This document shows, one piece after another, positions 46,641 to 56,309 of a DNA stretch of 64,000 bases; position 1 is the first letter of the stretch; every line of letters starts with the position of its first letter. Source of the stretch: Bacteroidales bacterium (GTDB lineage: Bacteria > Bacteroidota > Bacteroidia > Bacteroidales > UBA4417); NCBI GenBank assembly GCA_016707785.1, contig JADJGZ010000014.1:81985-145984 (forward strand), read 5' to 3'. Under the pieces are notes generated by a model. The model saw only the letters and a program-made list of their open reading frames with translations, ran no database searches and was not told where the DNA came from. Both the position numbers and the translations under genes were made by a program.

Positions 46641-47966
46641 ATGACCTGCCAATTACCGAAACATGCCTGTTTGCTTCTCCTGATGATAGTGGGTTTGGGA
46701 TTTCATTCTAAAACCCTGGCTTATAAACCAAAAGCCTTTACTGAAACCCAGGATATAAATGTGTATTTGGATTGTAAAACGTGGTGTGATGTCAATTACA
46801 TCAAAAGGGAGATTTCATTTGTCAACTACATGATTGACAGGTTTGATGCGAATGTTTACCTGATGATTAACGGACGACCCACAGGTGCCGGGGGATTGGA
46901 AGTAAGCCTCGTTTTCAATGGTCAAAAGGAGTTTGGTGGTTTGAATGATACATTAGTGTTTTTCCGGTATGCGACTGAATCGAATGATGATTACCGTCAG
47001 AAAATGGTGAGGATGATGAAAATCGGTCTAACCCGTTACCTGGGCAGAACAAGCCTTGCTTCTTCAGTAATTATATCCTTACCCCTTGACTCTGCCGGAA
47101 ATACTGCAAAACCCGCTGCTGCTGAAATAGATAAATGGGATTCCTGGGTATTCAGTATGGGGGCATCAGGGGGATTGAGCGGGAATGATTTTACCAGGAG
47201 TAGCAGGGCTGCGGCAAGTTTAAAAGCGTCGAGGGTGACTGAAAAAATAAAAATGTCCTATAGCAATTATACCAGCTATGATAAACAGGTTTATTTCTAT
47301 GATGAGGATACTCTTGTTACTGAGAATACCAATTACAGCGGTGATGCGACCGTTGTGGCCAGTGTTACGGATCATTGGTCAGTAGGTGGTTTTGGTTCCA
47401 TCGACAAGAGTACTTATAATAATTACAGGATTTCACTGGCCATCAATCCTTCAGTGGAATATAGCCTGTTTTCCTATGAGCAATCGTCCACTAAATCAGT
47501 AACTCTCTTTTACCAGGTAGGCCCGTCTTACAGGGAGTATCATGATAGCTCCTATTATGGGAAGTTGCAGGAAACGATTTTTTCTCAGAATCTCTCGCTA
47601 AATGCCGGGGTTGTTAAAAAATGGGGGAGCATGTGGACATCGCTGGGATGGAATAATTATTTGAATTCCTTTGATTTGGAAGGTGTAAGTATCAGTGGAT
47701 TCACTGTTCATTCCTTTTCTCTGAATGGCGGAGTTGATGTGCGGGTTGTCAAAGGTCTTTCCTTCAATATGCATGGATCTGCCTATTTCAATAAAGGGAT
47801 TAATCCGAATATTCCTTTGGCCAGTTTTACAAGGGATGACCTTCTTACCAATTCCCGGGTTTTACCAACGAATCAAAGTTTCTATTTTAATATGGGAATC
47901 AGTTATCGGTTTGGTTCTATGTTCAGTAATGTCGTGAATCCAAGGTTTGGAGGTGCCGGGACCTGA
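46641..47966 (+). CDS. Exported protein with a predicted outer-membrane beta-barrel
   Basis: 441 residues. N-terminal signal (MTCQLPKHACLLLLMIVGLGFHSKTLAYK). Residues ~38-150 look like a soluble periplasmic domain (NVYLDCKTWCDVNYIKREI, NVYLMINGRPTGAGGLEVSLVFNG, DDYRQKMVRMMKIGLTRYLGRT). The rest is a series of alternating amphipathic strands with aromatic ends (KIKMSYSNYTSYDKQVYFYDED, HWSVGGFGSIDKSTYNNYRISLAIN, SLFSYEQSSTKSVTLFYQVGPSY, LSFNMHGSAYFNKGIN, FYFNMGISYRFGS), as in an outer-membrane barrel of about 10-12 strands. It ends beyond the last strand in FSNVVNPRFGGAGT. I do not recognise a named family. Divergent from the zapA operon; not obviously linked to it in function. Confidence 0.75.
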   Translation: MTCQLPKHACLLLLMIVGLGFHSKTLAYKPKAFTETQDINVYLDCKTWCDVNYIKREISFVNYMIDRFDANVYLMINGRPTGAGGLEVSLVFNGQKEFGGLNDTLVFFRYATESNDDYRQKMVRMMKIGLTRYLGRTSLASSVIISLPLDSAGNTAKPAAAEIDKWDSWVFSMGASGGLSGNDFTRSSRAAASLKASRVTEKIKMSYSNYTSYDKQVYFYDEDTLVTENTNYSGDATVVASVTDHWSVGGFGSIDKSTYNNYRISLAINPSVEYSLFSYEQSSTKSVTLFYQVGPSYREYHDSSYYGKLQETIFSQNLSLNAGVVKKWGSMWTSLGWNNYLNSFDLEGVSISGFTVHSFSLNGGVDVRVVKGLSFNMHGSAYFNKGINPNIPLASFTRDDLLTNSRVLPTNQSFYFNMGISYRFGSMFSNVVNPRFGGAGT

Positions 47967-48415
47967 GTGCCGAGGGAGAGCCTTTGGCTCTGAGTGCTGG
48001 GTGCTGAGTGCTGAGTGCTGAGTGCCGAGGTGCCGGAGTGCCGGGGAGTTGGGGCGATGGAGAGATGGGGTGCCAGAGTGCTGGATGCCGGGGAGACGGG
48101 GAGCCCCAAAGGGGAGCCTTTGGCTCTGGGTGCTTGATTGCTGGATTGTGCTGGTGCTGAGTGCTGGGTGCTGAGTGCTGAGTGCTGAGTGCTGGAGTGC
48201 CGGAGTGCCGAAGTGATGGAGTGCCGGGGAACTGGGGTGCCAGAGTGCTGGATGCCGGAGTGAAAGGGTGCAGGGGAGACGGGGAGCCCCAAAGGGGAGC
48301 CTTCGGCTCATTTTTCATTTTGATTTTGAATTTTTGATTTTTTTCATTTTTCATTTTGCATTTTTCATTTTGCATTTTGCATTTTTCATTTTGCCTTCAA
48401 ATGACCTCACTGTTC
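47967..48415. repeat. Low-complexity GTGCTGAGTGCCGG tract with double-palindrome elements
   Basis: About 330 bases of degenerate GTGCTGA/GTGCCGGA repeats, interrupted by double-palindrome elements at 48101-48125 and 48285-48308 (both CCCCAAAGGGG plus AGCCTTTGGCT or AGCCTTCGGCT) and a degenerate one at 47973-47992. A TTTTTCATTTTGCA tract follows at 48308-48395. The Pro/Ser/His-rich open frames on the minus strand (47862-48375) are translations of this repeat and are not genes. Confidence 0.85.
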
Positions 48416-50038
48416 TTATTTTGCAACAAGGAGCCTCAGGTTGTATGTTGCTGATTTTGAGGGATCAGAAATGTTGCATAGATACATTCCAGGATTTAAT
48501 CCACCAACCTCAAGTTGAAAAGTACTTCCGTTTAATTTGAAGGGTACTTCAATTATTTGCCCTGCCAGATTGGTAATGTGCACCTGCATGTTCATGGCAT
48601 CAAAAGGCATATCAATGTAGGCAGTATTGACAGCAGGATTTGGGAATAACAGAGGTTGTGCAATAAATGATTGTGATTCCGGAATTTCCACACTGCAAAT
48701 TCCAGGCATGTTTTGGTCAAGCCAGTTCAGACGAAGTGATATCCAGGCCTTAAATCCATCAATTTCACCCTGGAAGGTGGATGGTATCAAACCGACAACC
48801 GGAGTCCCTACATTTAATCCAAGAATGGGCCAGCGTATATAATGCCTTTCCTGTGCCTCCCAGAGATAGGTTGCATTGCTGTCGATATAGTTAAAGAGTT
48901 GTTCTTCGCTTAACAAACCGGATCTTAATTCCGTATACCTGCATTTTATCTTGTTCGCGAACCAGGGGTCCTGAAGCAGCCTGATATGCCATCCGGGTGA
49001 ACTTACATCAGGATAACAATCATTTACCATATAAGCCCATCCACTTCCATCAGTGTTTTTAAAGATCTGGCATTCATCGATATTTTTCCAGGCCCAGTCG
49101 AAGTCCCATACAGGCCCTAATTTGATCCTTCTGTCAAGGCTGTCCCGATCCTTATGAAAGAAAAAACTCTTTTTAAACCCATCGTTATTGCGGGATAATT
49201 CATTTACCAGGAAATAGTCGATAAAGGCCTTCTCATCAATAAAAGGGCGGTATCCAAAAACAGGGTCCTTGAAGTTATTGCTATAGAGAGCGGATTCAAA
49301 GCTGCTGACATAGCTTTTGATATAGTTCTTTTGCTGCAAGGTAATGATTGCCGGGTCAGGATATTCATAAACATAATGCACATCAAAATTTTGATGTCCA
49401 ATAGGATGATACGGGGATTGCCAGCTATTGTCCTGGTCCCAGTAATCTATTTTGAATATATATCCTCCGGTGAGTGGCTCTCCGCTGTTTTCAAGTTCAG
49501 TAAGTTTTGCGATATCCACCCTGCCGTCATCACGTTTTATTTTTTCCCCGAAAATATAAATTCCCTGGTACACATTATTGACCATGACTTCGCAGAAACG
49601 GGTCCGGGAAGCATATTCCCCCATATCATTGAATAATTTGAATGCCAGGGTATTCCTCATGAAGACCTTATCGTTGTAATTCGCCAGGAGAACCCAATCA
49701 CTTTCTTCTGGGAATCCGAATAAGGGTACATCCAGGTCATTCTGGTTTCCATCACGGGTTTCAACAGCATAAGGCTTTTGTGGCAGCCATGCCGAGAAAT
49801 GTCCGCGGACTTCAATGCCTATGTTGCCATCATAGATATTTCCGGGATCATTGATATGGTTGACCTGACCTGCCCCATTATCAATGATTTTCATCACACC
49901 TGGAATTTTAGGCTCATCAGGGATAGGAATCCCGAAAGTGCTGATAATTACAATTGGCAGGTTACTTTGGGTAAACTGTTGAGCTTTGGCTATAATAGCA
50001 ATGCAAAGAATGAGTAGTGTTGAAAAGGCACGGATCAC
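48416..50038 (-). CDS. CotH-kinase-like secreted protein with T9SS tail
   Basis: 540 residues from a GTG at 50038 (no in-frame ATG upstream); signal peptide IRAFSTLLILCIAIIAKAQ. Residues ~60-370 match the CotH family, atypical protein kinases first described in spore coats: GIEVRGHFSAWLPQKPYAVETRD, DWVLLANYNDKVFMRNTLAFKLF, YQGIYIFGEKIKRDDGR, GGYIFKIDY, FIDYFLVNELSRNNDG, KSFFFHKD and the metal-binding-like LGPVWDFDWAW. A C-terminal T9SS type A sorting domain (PLLFPNPAVNTAYIDM, NPGMYLCNI) follows, so it is exported across the outer membrane. Whether it phosphorylates surface proteins or has a structural role is unknown. It stands alone on the minus strand. Confidence 0.9.
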   Translation of the reverse strand: MIRAFSTLLILCIAIIAKAQQFTQSNLPIVIISTFGIPIPDEPKIPGVMKIIDNGAGQVNHINDPGNIYDGNIGIEVRGHFSAWLPQKPYAVETRDGNQNDLDVPLFGFPEESDWVLLANYNDKVFMRNTLAFKLFNDMGEYASRTRFCEVMVNNVYQGIYIFGEKIKRDDGRVDIAKLTELENSGEPLTGGYIFKIDYWDQDNSWQSPYHPIGHQNFDVHYVYEYPDPAIITLQQKNYIKSYVSSFESALYSNNFKDPVFGYRPFIDEKAFIDYFLVNELSRNNDGFKKSFFFHKDRDSLDRRIKLGPVWDFDWAWKNIDECQIFKNTDGSGWAYMVNDCYPDVSSPGWHIRLLQDPWFANKIKCRYTELRSGLLSEEQLFNYIDSNATYLWEAQERHYIRWPILGLNVGTPVVGLIPSTFQGEIDGFKAWISLRLNWLDQNMPGICSVEIPESQSFIAQPLLFPNPAVNTAYIDMPFDAMNMQVHITNLAGQIIEVPFKLNGSTFQLEVGGLNPGMYLCNISDPSKSATYNLRLLVAK

Positions 50039-50280
50039 TTTAATCGTTTGAAATCGTTATTAGATAATAATCTGGAGCAACTGGCAATTCAGATTGAATA
50101 GGTAAAGATATAATATTGTGAATTGCGGCCATATCGCTTGTGCTGCAGAATAGTATCCAGTTGCAATATATTCAAAACTGACTCTCACTGAACAAAACTT
50201 TTCAACAACTGTATAAAATCTTGTTTCATGGTGTTAATTTTGCAATGATTAGCGATTCAATTTCTTATATTCTGTTTTTT

Positions 50281-51570
50281 ATGACTGAAGAATTTTTGCA
50301 CTATCTGTGGCAATACCGGCTTTATTCAACTCAATTAACCCTGGTTACAGGTGAGCCTGTTTTTGTTTTACATCCCGGAATCCTTAACAGGGATTCTGGA
50401 CCTGATTTCTTTAATGCCCGGGTGAAGATTGGAAGCACTCTCTGGGCAGGGAATGTGGAAATTCATGTTCTTGCATCCGATTGGGAGCGACACAGGCATC
50501 AGCATGACAGAGCCTATGAAAATGTGATCTTACATGTTGTATACAGGAATGATCGTGTCATTGAGACACAGAATGGTATTCTGATTCCGGTACTTGAGTT
50601 GAAGGATTCTCTGGACAAGGATTCATGGCAACAGTATTTGAAATTTATGGGATCACGGAGCTGGATTCCCTGTGAATCAACATTCGGGCTGGTAGAATCT
50701 GTTGTCAGGACTGCCTGGTTAGACAGATTATTGGTTGAACGGCTTGAGCGAAAGGCTGCACAGGTTGAAAGATCCCTGAACTTGTCAGCCAATGACTGGA
50801 ACCAGGCATTTTATCGTTTGCTGGCAAGGAATATGGGGTTTAAGTTGAACAATGATGCATTTGAGATTCTGTCATCTTCAATTTCTTATCAATGTTTATG
50901 GCGGCATGCGGAGAACCGGTTTCAAACCGAAGCCCTGGTCTTTGGTCAGGCGGGTATGCTGGAAGAACCTTTTAAGGATGATTATCACAAGGCACTTGCA
51001 AATGAATACAGCTTCCTGAGGCAGAAATATAGCCTTAAGGCCATGGATGCTCATATCTGGAAGTTCATGAGGATTCATCCTTCAAATTTCCCGACGATAA
51101 GGCTTTCACAATTCGCATCCATCGTACATATTACGCAGGGGTTATTATTAGATTTGATAGAAATTCAATCACCAGATCAGTTACATAAAATGCTGGATAT
51201 TGAAGCTGCTGATTACTGGAAAACACATTACAGGTTTGGGCATCAGGTAAAAGAACACTCATGTCGGTTAGGTAAAACAGCGATTCAGCTTCTTATGATT
51301 AATTTCTTTACACCTTTCCTTTTTATCTACTCTAAAAAACTTGGAAACGAAAAGATGAACAGGCAGGCATTTGAGATGTTGCAGATAATAGAGGGAGAAG
51401 ACAATGCAATTACCAGGCGTTGGAAATCGATGGGAATGAAGGGGTCATCAGGTGCTGAAACTCAGGCTCTTCTTGAGTTAAAAAGTAATTATTGCGATCG
51501 GAAGCGCTGCCTTTCATGTGGAATTGGAATATCCTTATTGAGGATGAAAGACCAGGTGGAGTCAAGCTGA
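50281..51570 (+). CDS. DUF2851 family protein
   Basis: 429 residues from ATG 50281 (MTEEFLHYLWQYRLYS); the open frame reaches back to 50221, but the family begins at MTEEFLHYLW. DUF2851 is a Bacteroidota-type family of unknown function. Marks seen: GEPVFVLHPGILNRDSGPDFFNARVKI, WAGNVEIHVLASDWERHRHQHDRAYENVILHVV, and a C-terminal Cys-rich end (NYCDRKRCLSCGIG) that may bind metal. The HPG..N.DSGPDF and N-V-E-I-H segments recall nuclease-like folds, but I would not assign activity. Cytoplasmic, no membrane segment. The gap before the sodium-dependent transporter gene is 72 bases, so co-transcription is possible. Confidence 0.9.
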   Translation: MTEEFLHYLWQYRLYSTQLTLVTGEPVFVLHPGILNRDSGPDFFNARVKIGSTLWAGNVEIHVLASDWERHRHQHDRAYENVILHVVYRNDRVIETQNGILIPVLELKDSLDKDSWQQYLKFMGSRSWIPCESTFGLVESVVRTAWLDRLLVERLERKAAQVERSLNLSANDWNQAFYRLLARNMGFKLNNDAFEILSSSISYQCLWRHAENRFQTEALVFGQAGMLEEPFKDDYHKALANEYSFLRQKYSLKAMDAHIWKFMRIHPSNFPTIRLSQFASIVHITQGLLLDLIEIQSPDQLHKMLDIEAADYWKTHYRFGHQVKEHSCRLGKTAIQLLMINFFTPFLFIYSKKLGNEKMNRQAFEMLQIIEGEDNAITRRWKSMGMKGSSGAETQALLELKSNYCDRKRCLSCGIGISLLRMKDQVESS

Positions 51571-51642
51571 AATAATTGCTTTCCTTCTTGTTTGATACAA
51601 TTGTTTTGTTATTTTTACGAGATAAACATCTTATTTAATGCA

Positions 51643-53466
51643 ATGACAACCAATAACGAATCCTGGGGTACAAGAGTAGGCCTTGTATTGGCAATGGCCG
51701 GAAATGCTGTCGGATTAGGAAATTTTCTTAGGTTTCCAATGCAAGCAGTTCAGAATGGCGGAGGTGCATTTATTATTCCGTACCTGGTTTGTTTTTTATT
51801 GATGGGGATTCCCCTGTTGTTTGTTGAATGGTCAGTGGGCCGATATGGTGGTCAGTATGGTCATCATACCACTCCTTTTGCGTTCTATAAAATGACGAAA
51901 AAACAATTATGGACTTATATCGGGGTATTCGGAATTTTTTCAAATATTGCCATCGCTTCTTATTATTGTTATATCGAAAGCTGGACATTATCCTATACTT
52001 TCCATTCCGCTTTCGGCTCTTTTAATGGCATGGATCAACATGGAGTATCAGAATTTTTCTCTAACTATTTAGATATTTCCACAACCACTACCGGGATTCC
52101 ATATGAAGCTGTTGTATTTTTCGTTTTCTGCCTTGCTTTGAATGTCTGGATATTAAGCCGTGGATTAAGTGGAGGTGTAGAGAAAGCTGCCAAGATCGGG
52201 ATGCCTTTACTCATTATTTTCGGAATTTTTCTGGCTATCAAGGGAATTACACTAAAGGCCGGAGATCAGGGAGCTTTGTTTGATGGGACACTTGGACTTA
52301 ATTTCCTCTGGACGCCTCAATACGATTCTTTAACAAACCCTAAAGTATGGTTGGCAGCGGCAGGACAGATATTCTTTACACTTTCATTGGGTCAGGGCTC
52401 GGTTCAGTGTTATGCTTCTTATGTAAAAAAGAAGGATGATATAGCATTAAATGCGATGTCAGCAGGATGGATGAATGAATTTGTTGAAGTAGTGCTAGGG
52501 AGTGCCATCATCATTCCGATTGCAATTGGATATTTTGGACTTGAGAAAGTAGTAGAGTTAACTCAATTAGGTGGCCTGGGTCTAGGCTTCAGGGTGATGC
52601 CATTCCTCTTTTCACAATGGGGAGCAATCATTTCCGTCATGGCAGGAGTGTCTTTCTTCGGATTATTGTTTTTTGCAGGAATTACCAGTTCTTTAGCCAT
52701 GGGGACTCCGTGTATGTCGTTCCTGATGGATGAGTTTAACTGGCGCAGGAAAAGGGCTGCTATTGCATTTGGAGTCGCTGTACTGGTACTTGGATTGCCC
52801 ACAGTTTTGTTTTTCCAGGAAGGAGTATTCGACGAATATGATTATTGGGCAGGAACCGTTTCACTGGTACTTTTTGCCACTTTGGAAATTATATTGTTTT
52901 CCTGGGTCTTTGGAATGAAGAAAGGATGGGTTGAAATTACTCATGGAGCTGATATTAAGGTTCCGATCATTTTTAGATTTATTTTAAAATGGGTTACTCC
53001 CTTTATGTTGCTGGGTGTATTCTTCGGCTCGTTGGTAAGACCGGCCAACGACGAATGGAGTAAACTTGGCTTTAAAGGCTGGGAATTGCATAAGGAAAGC
53101 ATCCTTGGACAAATGATGCACAAAGGAATAGGGCCGAATAATGCCTATTTTGCTGATTCTTTTTATGCTGAACAGGATGGTATGATTGATTCTTTATATA
53201 CCTATCATGAAAAGACCTTTGTTCAGGTAACTGACACAAGTTCAGGGGTGTCAATTTCATCATCTTACAGATATAAGGAAAATCATCAATTGATGAAGGA
53301 AAAGGGAGACTGGATAAAAAAAGGTGAAGTTTTATATACAGGAAGTGTTATCAATAAGATCTTCTTTATAGATATTTCCAGGTTTTTACTTTTCACAGTA
53401 TTTGTCCTGATCGGAATCACTGTTTATATTGCTTACAGAAGAAGAAAAAAATCAAACCGCATCTGA
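51643..53466 (+). CDS. Sodium-dependent (NSS family) amino acid transporter, large subunit
   Basis: 607 residues from ATG 51643 (MTTNNESWGTRVGLVLA). Inner-membrane Na+-coupled symporter of the neurotransmitter:sodium symporter family. The signature in TM1, NAVGLGNFLRFPMQAVQNGGGAF, is clear, as are IPLLFVEWSVGRYGG and the TM6 region (GQIFFTLSLGQGSVQCYAS). About 12 transmembrane helices are expected, with an unusually long ~125-residue loop between the last two (from FGSLVRPANDEWSK to INKIFFIDISRFLL). The substrate is probably a neutral amino acid such as methionine or alanine, by analogy to the MetPS system, whose small subunit gene follows at once. Confidence 0.94.
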   Translation: MTTNNESWGTRVGLVLAMAGNAVGLGNFLRFPMQAVQNGGGAFIIPYLVCFLLMGIPLLFVEWSVGRYGGQYGHHTTPFAFYKMTKKQLWTYIGVFGIFSNIAIASYYCYIESWTLSYTFHSAFGSFNGMDQHGVSEFFSNYLDISTTTTGIPYEAVVFFVFCLALNVWILSRGLSGGVEKAAKIGMPLLIIFGIFLAIKGITLKAGDQGALFDGTLGLNFLWTPQYDSLTNPKVWLAAAGQIFFTLSLGQGSVQCYASYVKKKDDIALNAMSAGWMNEFVEVVLGSAIIIPIAIGYFGLEKVVELTQLGGLGLGFRVMPFLFSQWGAIISVMAGVSFFGLLFFAGITSSLAMGTPCMSFLMDEFNWRRKRAAIAFGVAVLVLGLPTVLFFQEGVFDEYDYWAGTVSLVLFATLEIILFSWVFGMKKGWVEITHGADIKVPIIFRFILKWVTPFMLLGVFFGSLVRPANDEWSKLGFKGWELHKESILGQMMHKGIGPNNAYFADSFYAEQDGMIDSLYTYHEKTFVQVTDTSSGVSISSSYRYKENHQLMKEKGDWIKKGEVLYTGSVINKIFFIDISRFLLFTVFVLIGITVYIAYRRRKKSNRI

Positions 53467-53482
53467 AAAAAGCAGAAAAGCT

Positions 53483-53611
53483 ATGGAAACACAACCCCTG
53501 ATTTTCATGATTGTATCTGAAGCAATTATTACAATGCTTACTGTTTATTTTTTCATAAAGGTGCTTACCACAAAACCAAGGAAAGAACCCGATTCATATA
53601 CAAATGAGTAA
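53483..53611 (+). CDS. MetS-like small subunit of NSS transporter
   Basis: 42 residues from ATG 53483 (METQPLIFMIVSEAIITMLTVYFFIKVLTTKPRKE); the open frame extends back to 53429, overlapping the transporter gene. One transmembrane helix (~7-27) and a short basic tail. It fits the MetS/NSS small-subunit type first described in Corynebacterium glutamicum, where the tiny protein is needed for methionine uptake. It lies 16 bases after the large subunit stop and 20 bases before the amino acid permease start, so the three are probably co-transcribed. Confidence 0.8.
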   Translation: METQPLIFMIVSEAIITMLTVYFFIKVLTTKPRKEPDSYTNE

Positions 53612-53631
53612 CTCATAAAGACTCAAGCCCT

Positions 53632-55071
53632 ATGAGCACTGAAACAGGCTTCAGAAAAAGTTTGAATCTGCTTGATTCAACTGCAATCGTTGCAGGATCA
53701 ATGATCGGTTCGGGGATTTTTATTGTAAGTGCCGAGATGTCGCGACACCTGGGCTCTCCCGGTTGGTTGCTGATTGCATGGATCATCACCGGAGTGATAA
53801 CCATTATTGCAGCTTTGAGTTATGGTGAGCTTGCTGCCATGATGCCACATGCCGGAGGTCAATATGTCTATATTCGGGAGGCGTTTAATCCGTTCAGTGG
53901 ATTCCTGTATGGCTGGACTTTTTTTATGGTTATTCAGACCGGTACAATTGCAGCTGTTGCAATGGCTTTTGCTAAATACATGGGGGTTCTTGTCCCATGG
54001 TTTTCTGAATCCCATCACCTTATTGAGATAGGGCCCATTAATATTTCAACGGTCCATTTGCTGGCAATTGTGATGATTACTCTATTGACTTATAATAATA
54101 TGCTTGGTGTTCAGAAAGCAAAATGGGTCCAGAATTTATTCACTATCACTAAAGTAGTTTTATTACTCGGGTTTATCATCATCGGGCTTTTCATCGCAAA
54201 TAATGCCCCGGCTGTGGAAGCCAACAAAGCCATATACTGGAAAGCGGTTTCCCTGGATGGAAGTAGTTTGGCAGGTTGGGCCTTAGTAGTTGCAATAGGT
54301 GTATCGCTGGTCGGTTCCGTTTTTTCTGCTGATGCATGGAATAGTATCACACTCGCAGCAGCTGAGGTAAAGAATCCAAAGAAAAATATTCCATATAGCT
54401 TATTAATCGGCGTTTCATTAGTGATTATCATGTACATACTTGCTAATATCGCCTATCTCAATACCCTTCCACTCAGAGGGAATCCTGATGGCACCACGGT
54501 AATGGAAAGAGGAATACAGTTTGCAACAAACGATCGCCTGGGGACAGCCTCTATATATGGATTGTTTGGTGCCGGGGCTGCATTGATTATGGCCGTTTTT
54601 GTTGTTATTTCCACTTTTGGTTGTAATAATGGACTTATTCTGTCCGGTGCACGTGTGTATTACGCAATGGCAAAGGATAACCTGTTCTTTAAAGGAGCCG
54701 GTCAACTGAACTCCAAAGGGGTTCCTGCAAATGGACTGATCTTCCAGGCTATATGGGCTTCCTTATTATGCTTATCAGGGACATATTCTGAACTCCTGGA
54801 TTATGTTGTTATAGCTATTCTTATATTTTATGTGCTAACCATTATAGGTATCTATGTTTTGAGAGTAAAAAGGCCTGATGCTGAGCGTCCTTATAAGGCA
54901 TTTGGTTATCCGGTCCTGCCCGCTATCTATATCCTGGCAGCCTTGTTATTGATGTATATTTTACTTGTTTACAAACCTGAACATACACGTCCGGGGCTTT
55001 ATATCATTCTTACCGGAATTCCTGTCTATTATCTCTGGAAAGGACTTCGCAGGAAAAATGAAAAGACTTAA
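53632..55071 (+). CDS. APC superfamily amino acid permease
   Basis: 479 residues, about 12 transmembrane helices. Inner-membrane transporter. The TM1 signature GSMIGSGIFIVSAEM and the TM2-TM3 region GVITIIAALSYGELAAMMPHAGGQYVYI are those of the APC family (LAT-like/YkbA-type exchangers). SYGELAAMMP and FGAGAALIMAVFVVISTFGCNNGLILSGARVYYAMAKDNLFF support this. Direction (uptake or exchange) and substrate cannot be read from sequence. It is the third gene of a probable amino-acid transport operon with the NSS transporter and its small subunit. Confidence 0.93.
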   Translation: MSTETGFRKSLNLLDSTAIVAGSMIGSGIFIVSAEMSRHLGSPGWLLIAWIITGVITIIAALSYGELAAMMPHAGGQYVYIREAFNPFSGFLYGWTFFMVIQTGTIAAVAMAFAKYMGVLVPWFSESHHLIEIGPINISTVHLLAIVMITLLTYNNMLGVQKAKWVQNLFTITKVVLLLGFIIIGLFIANNAPAVEANKAIYWKAVSLDGSSLAGWALVVAIGVSLVGSVFSADAWNSITLAAAEVKNPKKNIPYSLLIGVSLVIIMYILANIAYLNTLPLRGNPDGTTVMERGIQFATNDRLGTASIYGLFGAGAALIMAVFVVISTFGCNNGLILSGARVYYAMAKDNLFFKGAGQLNSKGVPANGLIFQAIWASLLCLSGTYSELLDYVVIAILIFYVLTIIGIYVLRVKRPDAERPYKAFGYPVLPAIYILAALLLMYILLVYKPEHTRPGLYIILTGIPVYYLWKGLRRKNEKT

Positions 55072-55384
55072 CCTATTATTGGACCATGTAGAGATGTGGT
55101 GATGAGGAAATGAGGAGATGAGGAGATGAGGAGATTAGGAGACGGGGAGATGGGGATGAGGGTGAGTTGGAGATTTGGTGAGCTGGTGATTTGGGATTTG
55201 GGACTTGGATCTTGAGACTTGGATCTTAGGACATCCGCCATCATACATCCGCCATCATGCATCCGCCATCCATCATACATCCGAATTCCTAACATCATAC
55301 ATCCGACATCCTACATCCGACATCCGACATCCCACATCCGATCATTCCACATCCGACATTCCACATATTTCAATATTTTATATC
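55072..55384. repeat. Microsatellite region before the helix-hairpin-helix gene
   Basis: GATGAGGAGATG-type tract (55093-55160), then GGTGATTTGGGATTTGGGACTTGG, then degenerate CATCATACATCCGCCAT / ACATCCGACATCC repeats to 55370. It has the same repeat types as at 2121-2345 and 3205-3413. The frame of the next gene runs back through it (to 55205), but the repeat is not judged to be coding. Confidence 0.8.
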
Positions 55385-56308
55385 ATGACTCCAAATAAAT
55401 TCAAGGAATTTTTTGATTTCAATTCCACAGAAAGAAGAGGAAGTATTGTTTTAATTATTTTATCCTTTACTATCTTGCTTATTCCATCAGTCTATTCAAG
55501 GTTTTATCGACCAGAGATTGAGGATATTACAGCGTTTTCAAAGGATATTTTAGCATTTGAAGAAGGGCTAAGAAGGGATACTTTGAAGCAGGGTGATTTA
55601 AAAAATGATACATTATCCGGGTTTTCAAATAATAAGCAAGAATTTATAACAATTCCATTTTTATTTAATCCCAATGGATTATCAAATGAAAATTGGCGGA
55701 AATTGGGATTGAAGGATTGGCAGATCAAGGTAATAAAGAATTATGAAGCAAAGGGTGGCAGATTTTACAAAAAGGAAGATCTTAAAAAGATATATGGGAT
55801 TGATGGGAACTTGTATATGAAGCTTGAACCTTATATAACGATTCCTCAAAGTCAGGTATCCAGAAAAGAAGCCCCTAATACAAGCTGTTCAAAGGCCTCT
55901 AAGCAATTGCTGATAGATATAAATGAGGCTGATACCAATATGTTGATGGAGTTGCGGGGAATAGGGCCAGCTTTTGCCCGAAGGATTGTGAAATACAGGG
56001 AGAAATTGGGAGGTTTTTATTCAGTGGATCAACTATTGGAAGTCTATGGTTTTGACTCACAACGTTTAGGTTTGATCAAGGAACTGTGTACTGTCGGGAA
56101 AGGACCTTATCGCATGATACCGATAAATACTGTAAGTGCACAGGAGATAAAATATCATCCATATTTATCTTATGAATTGGCAAAAAAGCTTATTGATGCC
56201 AGGATTCAGAAAGGGGGATTTCGATCAGCACTGGATATAAAAGGAGTTCCGGAAATATCAGATGAAGTTTTACGAAAAATAATTCCTTATTTCAATTTTC
56301 AAAACTAA
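55385..56308 (+). CDS. Helix-hairpin-helix (ComEA-like) membrane protein
   Basis: 307 residues from ATG 55385 (MTPNKFKEFFDFNSTERRG). One transmembrane helix (~20-40, SIVLIILSFTILLIPSVYS); the rest faces outward. Three HhH-type units can be seen: FLFNPNGLSNENWRKLGLKDWQI around residues 93-115, INEADTNMLMELRGIGPAFARRIVKYREKLGGF around 180-212 (the best), and a third near VSAQEIKYHPYLSYELAKKLIDARIQKGGF. Family members bind DNA without sequence preference and ComEA acts in DNA uptake; a role in competence here is only inferred, as no other com gene is in view. Convergent with the rhomboid gene, stops one base apart. Confidence 0.88.
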   Translation: MTPNKFKEFFDFNSTERRGSIVLIILSFTILLIPSVYSRFYRPEIEDITAFSKDILAFEEGLRRDTLKQGDLKNDTLSGFSNNKQEFITIPFLFNPNGLSNENWRKLGLKDWQIKVIKNYEAKGGRFYKKEDLKKIYGIDGNLYMKLEPYITIPQSQVSRKEAPNTSCSKASKQLLIDINEADTNMLMELRGIGPAFARRIVKYREKLGGFYSVDQLLEVYGFDSQRLGLIKELCTVGKGPYRMIPINTVSAQEIKYHPYLSYELAKKLIDARIQKGGFRSALDIKGVPEISDEVLRKIIPYFNFQN

Positions 56309-56309
56309 A

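Noticed and set aside
47862..48375. Three overlapping Pro/Ser/His-rich open frames on the minus strand
   Set aside because: All three frames are open at once because the DNA is a short repeat; none has a conserved start or domain.
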